Assembly: GCF_000423485.1 (NCBI RefSeq)
Contig: NZ_AUIB01000001.1
Span: forward strand, 496,001-560,000
From: Propionimicrobium lymphophilum DSM 4903
Lineage (GTDB): Bacteria; Actinomycetota; Actinomycetes; Propionibacteriales; Propionibacteriaceae
Direction of reading: 5' to 3'
Length of the DNA stretch: 64,000 nt
Numbering within the stretch: position 1 is the first letter of the stretch; every line of letters begins with the position of its first letter. Below are positions 26,238 to 35,337 of the stretch, in pieces. The notes under the pieces are model-generated. The model was not told where the DNA came from. It made no database searches and saw only the letters and a program-made list of their open reading frames with translations. Both the position numbers and the translations under genes were made by a program.

Positions 26238-28382
26238 ATGGCAGTTGAAGGTTCGCTGAAGCGCCTCGCGGACGCGATGAGAGTCGCGACCGAGTTCTGG
26301 GATTGGAAAGGCAACCACGTCAGCGTGGATGCGGACGTCATCGTGGACGTGCTCGCGGCGATGGACATCGACGCGAGCACCGAGGAATCCGCTCAGAAGG
26401 CTTTGGAAGAGGTTCAGCTCAGGCCCTGGCGTCAGACGCTGCCTCCGGTAATAGTCGCCCGCCAGGGCAAGGCGAAGAAGTTCGAGGCTCACCTGTCGCA
26501 CGGTCACGATGCGCAACTCAGGATTTTTCTAGAGCAAGGTGGCGAGCGTGGCGTTCAGCAGGTGGATAACTTTGCTGAGCCAAGGGACATAGACGGCGTG
26601 CTGACCGGGGAGGCGTCCTACGAGATCCCTGGCGATCTGCCTCTCGGCTATCACAAAATTGTGCTTGTCTCCGACGACCGCGAGGCCCAAGCCACTTTGA
26701 TCGTCACTCCCGATTACTTGCACCTTCCAGAGCAGATGGGGGAGGGACGCGTCTGGGGATTTGCTGCACAGCTGTATTCGGTGCGTTCTCACGATTCCTG
26801 GGGCATCGGCGACTTGGCCGACTTGGCCGACCTCGCCACTTGGTCTGCTACCCAGTTGGGCACTGACTATGTGCTAGTTAACCCGCTGCACGCGGCGCAG
26901 GCGATCCCTCCGATGGACGCCTCGCCCTACTTGCCCAGCAGCCGGCTTTTCCTCAACCCGATGTACATCCGTCCCGAAATGGTTACGGAGTACACGCTTC
27001 TTGACGAGTCCGAGCGAGATCAGATCGACATGCTTCGCGGCGAGTTGGCGGAGGCCTTGATCGGCGTCGACCTCATCGAGCGCGATCTGTCTTGGCAGAC
27101 GAAACGCCGGGCGCTAAGCGTCATTTATCGCGCGGGACGCCGACCAGCCAGGCAAATGGCATTCGATAAGTTCCGCGAGCAGCAGGGAAAGAGACTGCGA
27201 GATTTCGCCACCTGGTGCGTGCTTTGCCGCGCATACGGAAACGACTGGCGGGCCTGGCCCCTTGAATTTCAGAGCCCTGATTCTCCGCAGGTGGATAAGT
27301 TCAGTCAGGAAAACGCGGACAAGATCGAATTCCAGGAGTGGATGCAGTGGATTGCCGCCGATCAACTGAGCAACGCCCAGCAGGGCGCGGTCGATTCGGG
27401 GATGAGCCTTGGTGTCGTCACCGATCTTGCCGTAGGAGTCTCGGCAGCCAGCGCTGATACCTGGATGATGAGTGATATCTACGCTCTAGACATCTCCGTG
27501 GGCGCGCCGCCTGATAACTACAACCAGCTTGGTCAGGATTGGGGGCAGCCTCCTTGGCGCCCGGACAAGCTGGCGGAGACTGCGTACGAGCCGTTCCGCA
27601 AAATGGTCCGTACCGCTCTGGGGCACTCGGGCGGAGTCCGGATCGATCACATCATCGGCATGTTCCGGCTTTGGTGGATTCCGCGCGGGGATAACGCTTC
27701 TCGCGGCACCTATGTCGGATACGACCACGAGGCAATGATCGGCATCATTGCGCTTGAGGCGCAGCGTGCCGGCGGAATCGTCGTCGGCGAGGACCTCGGT
27801 ACTGTCGAGCCTTGGGTGCGCGGATATCTGGAGAGTCGTGGCATTCTTGGCACCAGCGTTTTGTGGTTTGAAAATGGCCCCGATGGAATGCCTAAGGCGC
27901 CGGAAGAGTGGCGAGAAACCTGTATGGGTTCGGTAACCACTCACGATCTCGCGCCGACTGCGGGCTATTTGAGCAAGGCTCACGTCAAGCTTCGGCACGA
28001 ACTAGACCTGCTCACTGAGTCATATGAGCACGAAAGCGAGCTTGCCGATTTGGAGATCGGGCGCTGGCACGAAAATCTCGTCAATCGTGGATTGTTGTCT
28101 TGGGACAGCAACGATCCGGACGAGAATTTCATGTTGGCCATGCACCGGTTCTTGACTAAGACGCCGTCTAGAGTGCTTAATGTGGCGCTGGTCGACGCGG
28201 TTGGCGACAAACGTATTCAGAACCAACCGGGCACTTGGTGGCAATATCCGAATTGGCGGATTCCGCTTTCCGGCCCCGATGGCAAGGCCCTTTTGCTTGA
28301 GGACGTTTACAGCATGAAACGCCCGATGCGTATTGGTGCGGTGATGAACGGATGGAGTAAGGTCCCAGAGCCTTGGGGCTAA
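26238..28382 (+). CDS. malQ: 4-alpha-glucanotransferase (amylomaltase)
   Basis: GH77 enzyme that transfers alpha-1,4-glucan segments between maltodextrins in the cytoplasm. At about 714 residues it is the long actinobacterial form with an N-terminal beta-sandwich extension of about 160 residues (WDWKGNHVSVDADVIVDVL). Catalytic motifs follow: WGIGDLADLADLATW, SPYLPSSRLFLNPMYI, DLAVGVSAASADTW, GVRIDHIIGMFRLWWIP with the nucleophile Asp, GIVVGEDLGTVEP with the acid/base Glu, and SVTTHDLAPTAGY with the third carboxylate. I use the ATG at 26238; the TTG at 26226 is also open, and neither has a clear ribosome site. It ends at a shared bidirectional terminator with pncB. Confidence 0.93.
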   Translation: MAVEGSLKRLADAMRVATEFWDWKGNHVSVDADVIVDVLAAMDIDASTEESAQKALEEVQLRPWRQTLPPVIVARQGKAKKFEAHLSHGHDAQLRIFLEQGGERGVQQVDNFAEPRDIDGVLTGEASYEIPGDLPLGYHKIVLVSDDREAQATLIVTPDYLHLPEQMGEGRVWGFAAQLYSVRSHDSWGIGDLADLADLATWSATQLGTDYVLVNPLHAAQAIPPMDASPYLPSSRLFLNPMYIRPEMVTEYTLLDESERDQIDMLRGELAEALIGVDLIERDLSWQTKRRALSVIYRAGRRPARQMAFDKFREQQGKRLRDFATWCVLCRAYGNDWRAWPLEFQSPDSPQVDKFSQENADKIEFQEWMQWIAADQLSNAQQGAVDSGMSLGVVTDLAVGVSAASADTWMMSDIYALDISVGAPPDNYNQLGQDWGQPPWRPDKLAETAYEPFRKMVRTALGHSGGVRIDHIIGMFRLWWIPRGDNASRGTYVGYDHEAMIGIIALEAQRAGGIVVGEDLGTVEPWVRGYLESRGILGTSVLWFENGPDGMPKAPEEWRETCMGSVTTHDLAPTAGYLSKAHVKLRHELDLLTESYEHESELADLEIGRWHENLVNRGLLSWDSNDPDENFMLAMHRFLTKTPSRVLNVALVDAVGDKRIQNQPGTWWQYPNWRIPLSGPDGKALLLEDVYSMKRPMRIGAVMNGWSKVPEPWG

Positions 28383-28390
28383 AAAGCTAA

Positions 28391-28420
28391 AAAATAGCGC
28401 GGGTCAACCCGCGCTATTTT
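28391..28420. terminator. Bidirectional terminator between malQ and pncB
   Basis: AAAATAGCGCGGGT-CA-ACCCGCGCTATTTT: a perfect 14-base stem flanked by A and T runs, centred between the convergent malQ and pncB stops. Confidence 0.9.
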
Positions 28421-28425
28421 TTTAT

Positions 28426-29781
28426 TTACAGGTTATCGGGCTGCTTACCCGCCAGGTAGGGGTTATCCCTGACCTGGCGGTCCTCATCGATGATGACGGT
28501 CGGGATGGCCTGTTCCGCGCGGCTAATCTTCCATGCCTTTTCAGGAAGCTCGGCCCTGGCCTTTTCGTGGCGCTTGCGTGCCAGCGAAAGAGGCTCTTTG
28601 CCGACGATCTCCCCGCCGCGAACCAGATCGACGGTCAGGTTTCTGTCGTTGCAGTCTGCCCTTGGTGCCACCGTGACCCCGATGACCTCGGCCTCTGCAC
28701 GACCGTTTTCGTCAATCTGACGGACTGCGTACTTTCGCCCACCGATGGTGTTCTTGTTCTTGGACTTCTTGTGCACTGGCTTTTGAGGGCCGTCAGGATC
28801 AGCCGAGCTGGCCCTAGCGACCAGCTTGTAGACCATTCCGCAAGTTGGGTGCCCGGAGCCGGTTACCACCGATGTGCCGACCCCGAAGCCGTCTACGGGA
28901 GCGCCTCGCAGCGCCGCGATTTGGTACTCGTCCAAATCGTTCGTGACGATGATTCTGGTATCGGTCGCGCCGAGCGAATCTAGCAGCTTGCGCACTCGCT
29001 TAACTTCCGTGTGCAGGTCGCCCGAATCGATCCGGATGCCGCCCAATTTGCCGTTGGTAAGTTTTACTGCGGTCTTGATCGCCTCGTCCACGTCATAGGT
29101 GTCCACTAGCAGTGTGGTGTGAGCGCCCATGGTCTCCAACTGTGCCTTGAAGGCCTCTTCTTCGTCGTCGAAAAGGAGCGTGAAGGAATGTGCTGCTGTT
29201 CCGCTCACCGGAATGTCCCAACTACGGCCAGCCTCTAGGTCGGAGCTCGATCCGAAACCGGCGACCCAGGCCGCGCGTCCTGCCGCAACGGCTGCCCATT
29301 CGTGGGTGCGGCGGCCGCCCATTTCGATGATAGGACGGCCCTCGGCCGCCAGTGTCATGCGGGATGCTGCCGAGGCGACTGCTGAGTCGAAGTTGTAGAT
29401 AGAAAGCAGCAAAGTCTCCAAAATCACGCACTCGGCGAAGCCACCTTCAACGGTGACCACGGGGGAACCACTGAAGAAGAGCTCTCCCTCTGGGTAGCCT
29501 GTGATGTCGCCGCTGAACTTGAAGTTGGCCAGCCAGTCGGCAGTTTCGTCATCGACGATCGACTTCTCGCGCAGGAACTTTATTTCTTCCGGGCCAAACC
29601 TGAACTTCTCTAGCGCCTCGAGAGCGCGACCAACTCCTGCCACAACGCCGTAGCTACGTCCGGATGGGAGCCTGCGGGGGAATAACTCGAAGGTGCAACG
29701 CAGATCCGCCATACCGGCCTTCATAGCTGCGTTGATCATGGTCAGCTCGTACATGTCTGTCAGCAGTGCTGTTGATGCCAT
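28426..29781 (-). CDS. pncB: Nicotinate phosphoribosyltransferase
   Basis: Converts nicotinate and PRPP to nicotinate mononucleotide in NAD salvage. The 451-residue protein begins MASTALLTDMYELTMINAAM and shows FELFPRRLPSGRSYGVVAG, SSDLEAGRSWDIPVSGTAAH, and IEMGGRRTHEWAAVAAGRAA, whose His is the phosphorylated residue of the ATP-coupled mechanism. IRIDSGDLHTEVKRVR and GFGVGTSVV complete the phosphoribosyl-binding sites. The frame is open to 29820, but the ATG at 29781 gives the family N-terminus. It lies head-to-head with clpS, separated by about 80 bases. Confidence 0.93.
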   Translation of the reverse strand: MASTALLTDMYELTMINAAMKAGMADLRCTFELFPRRLPSGRSYGVVAGVGRALEALEKFRFGPEEIKFLREKSIVDDETADWLANFKFSGDITGYPEGELFFSGSPVVTVEGGFAECVILETLLLSIYNFDSAVASAASRMTLAAEGRPIIEMGGRRTHEWAAVAAGRAAWVAGFGSSSDLEAGRSWDIPVSGTAAHSFTLLFDDEEEAFKAQLETMGAHTTLLVDTYDVDEAIKTAVKLTNGKLGGIRIDSGDLHTEVKRVRKLLDSLGATDTRIIVTNDLDEYQIAALRGAPVDGFGVGTSVVTGSGHPTCGMVYKLVARASSADPDGPQKPVHKKSKNKNTIGGRKYAVRQIDENGRAEAEVIGVTVAPRADCNDRNLTVDLVRGGEIVGKEPLSLARKRHEKARAELPEKAWKISRAEQAIPTVIIDEDRQVRDNPYLAGKQPDNL

Positions 29782-29860
29782 GAATGCGATTTTACTTGCG
29801 AACTGGCGGCTTTTAGCCAAGGCGAGTCCAGATTTTGACCAGGGCTATAAGAATAGAGGT

Positions 29861-30163
29861 ATGACTAACGAGCAGTTATCAATCGGCGCGACGTCGGTGC
29901 GCCCGAATGCCGAGTCGACTCTGCTCGCCGATAAACCTTGGGTGACCGTGGTCTGGGACGACCCGATAAACCTCATGAGTTACGTGGCTCACGTTTTCAG
30001 CACCTACTTCGGCTACGACCATGCGAAGGCCGAGACATTGATGATGCAGGTTCACATGGAGGGCAAGGCGGCAGTCAGCAGCGGCGTCCGCGAAGCCATG
30101 GAACGCGACGTGCAAGCGATGCACCAATACGGCCTTTGGGCAACATTGGATCGGGGTGCTTGA
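29861..30163 (+). CDS. clpS: ATP-dependent Clp protease adaptor
   Basis: ClpS delivers N-degron substrates to ClpC/ClpA-ClpP. The 100-residue protein (MTNEQLSIGATSVRPNAEST) has the core PWVTVVWDDPINLMSYVAHV with the substrate-pocket DDP motif, TYFGYDHAKAETLMMQVH with the hydrophobic pocket, and EGKAAVSSGVREAMERDV. The start is the ATG at 29861; the open frame upstream is not part of the protein. A TATAAG hexamer at 29846-29851 lies just before the ATG, which implies a leaderless message. The stop TGA overlaps the next ATG as TGATG. Confidence 0.93.
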   Translation: MTNEQLSIGATSVRPNAESTLLADKPWVTVVWDDPINLMSYVAHVFSTYFGYDHAKAETLMMQVHMEGKAAVSSGVREAMERDVQAMHQYGLWATLDRGA

Positions 30164-30801
30164 TGCACGCATTCGAACGGGTGGGCGAGGCGACGGTTTG
30201 CCGCTTCGAGCCGGCAGAAATAGAGATTCTGCGAAGCCTGCTGTGCCAGCTCTTGGGGTTAATCACCGACGATTCCTGCTTCCTGCAGCCAGGTCAGCAA
30301 TTAGGTGATTGTTGCTGCGATGCTGGCTCTAATAACTCCTGCTGCGAAGGCGAAGACGCAATCCTCGCAGAGTTAGATCGGCAATTCACCTCGAGCATGC
30401 AGCTCAACGATCCGACGTATTTTGCCCATGCGGATCCGGTGATAAAGCGGCTTTTTCCACCCGCCTACCTCGACGATGAGGAGGCCAATTTTGATTTCCA
30501 GCGCTTCAGCGCGCCTAGCATTTTTGAAGACAAGGTGGCGGGGCTACGCGCGATGCTCTCCGACCTGGCCGATAACTGCTCCGATGATGGGGTCTGCTCG
30601 GTGCCGGGCGAGCACCTCGGATATTGGTTGAAGACCCTGACCAGCCTGCGCCTAGCTTTGGCAGTGCGGCTGGGCATCAGCACCAGCACGGACGCAGAGG
30701 CTCTTGCGGAAATCGGTCAAGATGATCCGCGATCTTTCGCCTATTCTATTTATGAATGGTTGGGGTTCGTCCAGGAATCCCTGCTAGCGGTTTGTGAATA
30801 G
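30163..30801 (+). CDS. DUF2017 family protein with a cysteine-rich insert
   Basis: 212-residue protein that follows clpS in many actinobacteria and is of unknown function. MHAFERVGEATVCRFEPAEI and EIEILRSLLCQLLGL are the family N-terminus. DPTYFAHADPVIKRLFPPAY and DDEEANFDFQRF are conserved, as is the C-terminal NCSDDGVCSVPGEHLGYWL followed by RLALAVRLGI. Unusually, residues 50-61 are CCCDAGSNNSCC, five cysteines in a stretch where the family is normally acidic and variable. The start is fixed by TGATG overlap with clpS. Conserved pairing with clpS suggests a link to regulated proteolysis. Confidence 0.88.
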   Translation: MHAFERVGEATVCRFEPAEIEILRSLLCQLLGLITDDSCFLQPGQQLGDCCCDAGSNNSCCEGEDAILAELDRQFTSSMQLNDPTYFAHADPVIKRLFPPAYLDDEEANFDFQRFSAPSIFEDKVAGLRAMLSDLADNCSDDGVCSVPGEHLGYWLKTLTSLRLALAVRLGISTSTDAEALAEIGQDDPRSFAYSIYEWLGFVQESLLAVCE

Positions 30802-30806
30802 GAACT

Positions 30807-31652
30807 ATGTCCAGCGAGCTTTCAACAGGTCTTCTCCCGGCGGTCGGAAAGATAGATTCCCGGCTGCCAATCGGTATTTTCGATTCTGGGTTCGGCGGGT
30901 TGACCGTCTCAAGAGCAGTCACCGATCTGTTGCCGCATGAGGACATCATCTATCTCGGGGACACGGCTCGAGCGCCGTACGGGCCCCGAACAATCGCGGA
31001 GGTGCGGAAGTTTGCCCTCGAGGGCCTCGATTGGTTGATGGATCAAGGCGTTAAGGCGCTGGTCGTGGCATGCAACTCCGCGTCTTCTGCCGCGCTCAGG
31101 GACATCCGCGAGCGTTATAGCGTCCCAGTTGTCGACGTAATCATTCCCGCTGCCAGAAGGGCGGCAAAAATCACCAGGAATGGGCGCGTTGGAGTCATAT
31201 CGACTACCGCGACCGACAAATCCGGGGCCTATTTCGATGCACTAGCAGCGTCCAACGTCAGGCTATACTCCAAGCCTTGCCCGCGTTTCGTGGAATTCGT
31301 CGAAGAAGGCATTACCAGCGGCGATGAGGTATTGGAGGTCACTCGCGAGTACCTGCAGCCGCTGAAGGAAAAGAATGTCGATACGCTTATCCTGGGCTGC
31401 ACTCACTATCCACTGCTTTCTGGAGCGATCAGCTATGTGATGGGCGAAGAGGTCGCGCTGGTCTCAAGCTCTGACGAGTGCGCTCGCTCGGCTTTCGCAA
31501 TATTGACCAAGCTTGAGGGATTGCGCGATGCAGAACCCGATAGGAGCGCAGAGCATCGTTTCTTCACTACGGGGGACCCAAGCAAATTCGCCGGTTTGGG
31601 ATCGCGACTAGTCGGCGACTTTGTGAGTCGAGTTGAGAAGGCCGAACTTTAG
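30807..31652 (+). CDS. murI: Glutamate racemase
   Basis: Supplies D-glutamate for peptidoglycan. The 281-residue protein has an N-terminal tail of about 20 residues before LPIGIFDSGFGGLTVSRAV, then IIYLGDTARAPYGPRT. The two catalytic cysteines are visible in VVACNSASSAAL and LILGCTHYPLL. The ATG has AGGA about 5 bases upstream and starts 5 bases after the DUF2017 gene. It is followed by rph and rdgB, the order found in many actinobacteria. Confidence 0.95.
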   Translation: MSSELSTGLLPAVGKIDSRLPIGIFDSGFGGLTVSRAVTDLLPHEDIIYLGDTARAPYGPRTIAEVRKFALEGLDWLMDQGVKALVVACNSASSAALRDIRERYSVPVVDVIIPAARRAAKITRNGRVGVISTTATDKSGAYFDALAASNVRLYSKPCPRFVEFVEEGITSGDEVLEVTREYLQPLKEKNVDTLILGCTHYPLLSGAISYVMGEEVALVSSSDECARSAFAILTKLEGLRDAEPDRSAEHRFFTTGDPSKFAGLGSRLVGDFVSRVEKAEL

Positions 31653-31691
31653 GCCTCGAAAATTCCTTTTCGCGAAGGCTACTCTAGAAGG

Positions 31692-32411
31692 GTGGATAAG
31701 CGAGAAGATGGTCGCGCGTTTGATGAACTGCGCAAAGTGAAATTTACCCGTAACTGGCTGGACCATGCAGAGGGTTCTGTGCTGGTGGAATTTGGTGCAA
31801 CTCGAGTGCTAGTCGCTGCATCTGTTGAGGCCGGGGTGCCGCGCTGGAGGAAGGGTAGCAGCTTGGGCTGGGTAACCAGCGAGTACGAAATGCTGCCAAG
31901 GGCAACAAACACCCGTAACTCCCGCGAGTCTCGCAAAGGCAAGATCGGTGGTCGCACCCACGAGATCAGTCGCCTAATCGGCCGCTCGTTGCGCGCCGTG
32001 ATCGACTACAAAGCTCTAGGCGAGAACACCATAACTATTGATGCCGACGTGTTGCAGGCAGATGGTGGCACCAGGACGGCATCCATTACAGGCGCTTACA
32101 TCGCTTTGCACGATGCGGTTGAGTGGATGCGCGAGCGCAAGATGCTTGCTGGTGATCCACTAACGGGATCTGTCTCCGCGATCTCCGTCGGGATCGTAGA
32201 CGGCACCCCGATGTTGGACCTCGCATATGTTGAGGATTCCGTGGCGGACGTCGACATGAACATCGTTTGCACTGACGATGGTAGGTTCGTGGAGATCCAG
32301 GGAACCGCGGAAGCCGACCCCTTCGACCGCGAACAGCTAAATGAACTGCTCGCACTGGGCGAGAAGGGCTGCAGCGAGCTTTCCGTCATGCAGCGTGAGG
32401 TGCTTTCGTGA
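31692..32411 (+). CDS. rph: Ribonuclease PH
   Basis: Phosphorolytic 3'-5' exoribonuclease that trims tRNA 3' ends. The 239-residue protein has [20 protein letters not shown], the phosphate-site region [20 protein letters not shown] and [20 protein letters not shown], then [19 protein letters not shown] and [10 protein letters not shown]-like blocks. GTG start; a TACTCT hexamer lies about 12 bases before it, again hinting at a leaderless transcript. Its stop overlaps the rdgB start as GTGA. Confidence 0.95.
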   Translation: MDKREDGRAFDELRKVKFTRNWLDHAEGSVLVEFGATRVLVAASVEAGVPRWRKGSSLGWVTSEYEMLPRATNTRNSRESRKGKIGGRTHEISRLIGRSLRAVIDYKALGENTITIDADVLQADGGTRTASITGAYIALHDAVEWMRERKMLAGDPLTGSVSAISVGIVDGTPMLDLAYVEDSVADVDMNIVCTDDGRFVEIQGTAEADPFDREQLNELLALGEKGCSELSVMQREVLS

Positions 32412-33040
32412 CAAGCAAGGTTTTGCTGGCTACTCACAACGACAAGAAGCTCGTCGAGCTGCGTAGAATCGTCGAGGAAGCCGGCCTGGACATCGAAATC
32501 GTTAGCCTGCACGACGTCCCGGAGTACCCTGAACCCGCAGAGACCGAGTGGACTTTCGAGGGCAATGCGCTCATAAAGGCTGCGGAGGGGGCCCGCAGAA
32601 CCGGACTACCGAGCATCGCCGACGATTCCGGGCTGTGCGTGGATGCCTTGGGTGGAATGCCCGGTGTGCGCTCTAGCAGGTGGGCTGGGCCCGGGCACAA
32701 CGACCAGGCGAATCTGGATTTGGTGCTGGCCCAGATCGACGACGTCGAGGCTGAGAAGAGGACTGCCCAGTTCGTCTCTGTAGTAGCAATTGTCATGCCC
32801 GATGGCCGCAAGAAAACCGTGCGAGGAGAAATGCCAGGTAGGCTAACTTTTGAAGAACTCGGGGAGAACGGATTCGGCTACGATCCCATCTTCATCGCGG
32901 ACGAGCAGGAAGGCAACCTGACCACCGCTCAGATGTCCAGCAAGGACAAGGACGCAATAAGCCACAGGGGCAAGGCTCTTCGCCAGATTCTTCCGGTCTT
33001 GGCGCAGATGCTCGGGCTGGACCAAAAACCGAAGGCCTGA
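32408..33040 (+). CDS. rdgB: XTP/dITP diphosphatase (non-canonical purine NTP pyrophosphatase)
   Basis: HAM1-family house-cleaning enzyme that hydrolyses ITP, dITP and XTP to monophosphates and keeps them out of nucleic acids. The start [20 protein letters not shown] carries the SxNxxK-like TxNxKK motif. [32 protein letters not shown] and [15 protein letters not shown] contain the catalytic Asp and the base-recognition residues. At 210 residues it matches the family. GTG start overlapping rph by 4 bases. Confidence 0.94.
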   Translation: MTSKVLLATHNDKKLVELRRIVEEAGLDIEIVSLHDVPEYPEPAETEWTFEGNALIKAAEGARRTGLPSIADDSGLCVDALGGMPGVRSSRWAGPGHNDQANLDLVLAQIDDVEAEKRTAQFVSVVAIVMPDGRKKTVRGEMPGRLTFEELGENGFGYDPIFIADEQEGNLTTAQMSSKDKDAISHRGKALRQILPVLAQMLGLDQKPKA

Positions 33041-33059
33041 GCCCAGAAAAGGAGAACCG

Positions 33060-33872
33060 ATGAAGCAGTATCTTGATCTGTTGCGCCACGTCATGGATAA
33101 CGGCGTGGTAAAAACCGACCGCACAGGCACAGGAACGAAGAGCGTTTTCGGCTATCAAATGCGTTTCGATCTTTCCGATGGCTTTCCGCTGTTGACCACC
33201 AAGAAGGTCTTCACTAGGGGAGTCTTCGGTGAACTCATCTGGTTCCTGCACGGCGACACGAACATTAAATGGTTGCACGATCACAACATCCACATCTGGG
33301 ATGAGTGGGCAGACGAGAATGGCGATCTGGGCCACGTCTATGGATACCAGTGGAGATCCTGGCCCACACCTAGCGGCGAACACATTGATCAGATCGCCAA
33401 GGTGATCGATTCGATCAAGAACAATCCAGACTCGAGGCGCCACATAGTTTCAGCGTGGAACGTCGCCGAAGTGGAGGACATGGCGCTTCCGCCGTGCCAC
33501 ACGCTCTTCCAGTTCTACGTGGCTCCCGGCCAAGACGGTCAGAAGGGCAAGCTGAGCTGCCAGCTTTATCAGCGCTCCGCGGATCTTTTCCTCGGCGTGC
33601 CGTTCAACATCGCCAGCTACGCGCTACTCACTCACATGGTCGCTCAGGTCTGCAATCTCGAGGTGGGAGACTTCGTCCACACTTTCGGCGACGCCCATAT
33701 CTATCTGAACCACTTCGATCAGGTCCGCGAGCAGCTTTCCAGGCAGCCGAGAAGCCTACCGAGCCTTTGGCTGAATCCTGACGTGAAGGCGATCGATGCC
33801 TTCGAGCTCGAGGACATCAAGGTTGAAAACTACGATCCGCACCCGCCCATCAAGGCGCCGATCGCGGTATAA
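33060..33872 (+). CDS. thyA: Thymidylate synthase
   Basis: Methylates dUMP to dTMP with methylenetetrahydrofolate. The 270-residue protein begins [20 protein letters not shown] and has [20 protein letters not shown]. The catalytic cysteine is at residue 146 ([12 protein letters not shown]), the same number as in E. coli, with [20 protein letters not shown] and [10 protein letters not shown] following. A strong AAAAGGAG ribosome site precedes the ATG. It is followed closely by an oxidoreductase gene and then folA. Confidence 0.96.
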   Translation: MKQYLDLLRHVMDNGVVKTDRTGTGTKSVFGYQMRFDLSDGFPLLTTKKVFTRGVFGELIWFLHGDTNIKWLHDHNIHIWDEWADENGDLGHVYGYQWRSWPTPSGEHIDQIAKVIDSIKNNPDSRRHIVSAWNVAEVEDMALPPCHTLFQFYVAPGQDGQKGKLSCQLYQRSADLFLGVPFNIASYALLTHMVAQVCNLEVGDFVHTFGDAHIYLNHFDQVREQLSRQPRSLPSLWLNPDVKAIDAFELEDIKVENYDPHPPIKAPIAV

Positions 33873-33883
33873 AAGGAAAAATT

Positions 33884-34852
33884 ATGCTCGCTGCTTTCGC
33901 ACACACCGTAAACAATGACGATCCGATCTCCGCGCTGACCGTTGGACAGCGCCCCGAACCAGAAGCGAAACTGGGCTGGTCGAAGGTTAAGGTCAAGGCG
34001 GCCTCCGTCAACCATCACGACCTGTTCTCTCTTCGCGGGATAGGCCTCAGCGAAAAACAATGTCCGATGATTCTGGGCACCGACGCCGCGGGGGTGGACG
34101 AAGACGGTAGTGAGGTCATCGTTCACGGTCTGATCGCTTCAGAAGGGTGGAGAGGCGACGAGACGCTAGATCCACGTCGCACGCTGCTTTCCGAGAAGTA
34201 CGATGGCGGGCTCGCAGAATACATATCTGTGCCGAAGCAGAACCTCGTCGCAAAGCCAGAGGGCATGTCTTGGGAAGTTGCAGCTAGCGTCGGCACAGCG
34301 TACCTGACCGCCTACGCGATGCTTTTCGGTAAGGCCAATCTGGTGCCTGGCCAGTTGGTTGTCGTCCAGGGTGCAGGCGGTGGAGTCGCTACCGCTACCA
34401 TCCAATTGGCAAGCGCCGCAGGGCTTCGCGTTTGGGCGATCAGCCGCAGCGAAAAAAAGCGTGCCAGGGCGATAGATCTGGGCGCCGAAGAAGCTTTCGA
34501 GCCAGGCGCGAGGCTCCCCGAGAAAGCCGACGTCGTCATAGACAACGTGGGAGCAGCTACTTGGTCTCACTCGGTGAATATATTGCGTCCGGGAGGACAG
34601 ATCATCGTCTGTGGGGCCACTACTGGAGATGCTCCCGAGCGGGCTGAGCTGACGAAAATTTTCTTCCGTCAGCTTCAGGTGATCGGTTCCACTTTCGGCA
34701 CCAAGGAACAGTTGGAAGACATGCTGAAGTTCATGGCTGCGAAGGGCATCGAGCCTGTTATCGACAGCACCTTCCCGCTCGAGCAAGCTGACAAGGCTTT
34801 GGAGAAGCTAGCAAGCGGAGACTTCTACGGAAAGATCGTGGTCAAGCCGTGA
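33884..34852 (+). CDS. Zinc-type MDR superfamily oxidoreductase (quinone reductase-like)
   Basis: 322-residue medium-chain dehydrogenase/reductase. The N-terminal GroES-like part has KVKVKAASVNHHDLFSLRG and CPMILGTDAAGVDEDGS. The NADP-binding Rossmann fold is VVVQGAGGGVATATIQLASA, and the nucleotide-binding end reads KADVVIDNVGAATW. The structural-zinc lobe with four cysteines is not present, which points to the quinone reductase/acryloyl-type branch and not classical alcohol dehydrogenases. Its placement between thyA and folA, with a GTGA overlap into folA, makes it part of that operon. Its substrate is unknown, and I see no chemical link to folate metabolism. Confidence 0.85.
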   Translation: MLAAFAHTVNNDDPISALTVGQRPEPEAKLGWSKVKVKAASVNHHDLFSLRGIGLSEKQCPMILGTDAAGVDEDGSEVIVHGLIASEGWRGDETLDPRRTLLSEKYDGGLAEYISVPKQNLVAKPEGMSWEVAASVGTAYLTAYAMLFGKANLVPGQLVVVQGAGGGVATATIQLASAAGLRVWAISRSEKKRARAIDLGAEEAFEPGARLPEKADVVIDNVGAATWSHSVNILRPGGQIIVCGATTGDAPERAELTKIFFRQLQVIGSTFGTKEQLEDMLKFMAAKGIEPVIDSTFPLEQADKALEKLASGDFYGKIVVKP

Positions 34853-35337
34853 AACTGATAGCAATAGCTATCGTCGCTGCAAACGGAGTGATTGGCGACG
34901 GAGTCGATCAACCATTCAAGTTCTCCGAGGATTTCGCCAGATTCAAGCGCGTCACCATGGGGCACCCGCTGATCATGGGACGCAAAACATTTGATTCGAT
35001 GGGTTTGCTGCCTGGGCGCTTCAGCATAGTAATTACTAGAACTCCTGAGAAACTAGACTTTCCCCTAGACAAAAAAGGAACGCCAAGGGCAATTGCGGTT
35101 TCCAGCCTGGAAGAGGCCATTGGAGAGGCTAGCAAACGCGCAGATGTCGCTTACGTCCTAGGCGGGGGACAGATTTATCGGGCTGCTATGGATTACCTAG
35201 ACGAAATCGACCTGACAGAGGTGCCTAAAGACGCAGAGGGCACCGTAACTTTCCCCGAGCTCGGCGTACAATGGCAGGAAGTCTCCAGAGAACCCAGAAG
35301 CGAATTCGATTTCGTAACATATAGACGTGCGCTCTGA
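34849..35337 (+). CDS. folA: Dihydrofolate reductase
   Basis: Regenerates tetrahydrofolate from the dihydrofolate made by ThyA. The 162-residue protein starts MKLIAIAIVAANGVIGDG, where VAANGVIG is the family's substrate loop, with FSEDFARFKRVTMGHPLIMG and GRKTFDSMGLLPGR. The active-site acid is Asp of GVDQPFKF-like spacing, and VAYVLGGGQIYRAAM is the C-terminal nucleotide site. GTG start overlapping the oxidoreductase stop; dinB starts 11 bases before its end. Confidence 0.93.
   Translation: MKLIAIAIVAANGVIGDGVDQPFKFSEDFARFKRVTMGHPLIMGRKTFDSMGLLPGRFSIVITRTPEKLDFPLDKKGTPRAIAVSSLEEAIGEASKRADVAYVLGGGQIYRAAMDYLDEIDLTEVPKDAEGTVTFPELGVQWQEVSREPRSEFDFVTYRRAL

Noticed and set aside
27486-27998. 170-codon minus-strand frame inside malQ
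   Set aside because: Antisense of catalytic regions of a well-conserved enzyme; no independent evidence.
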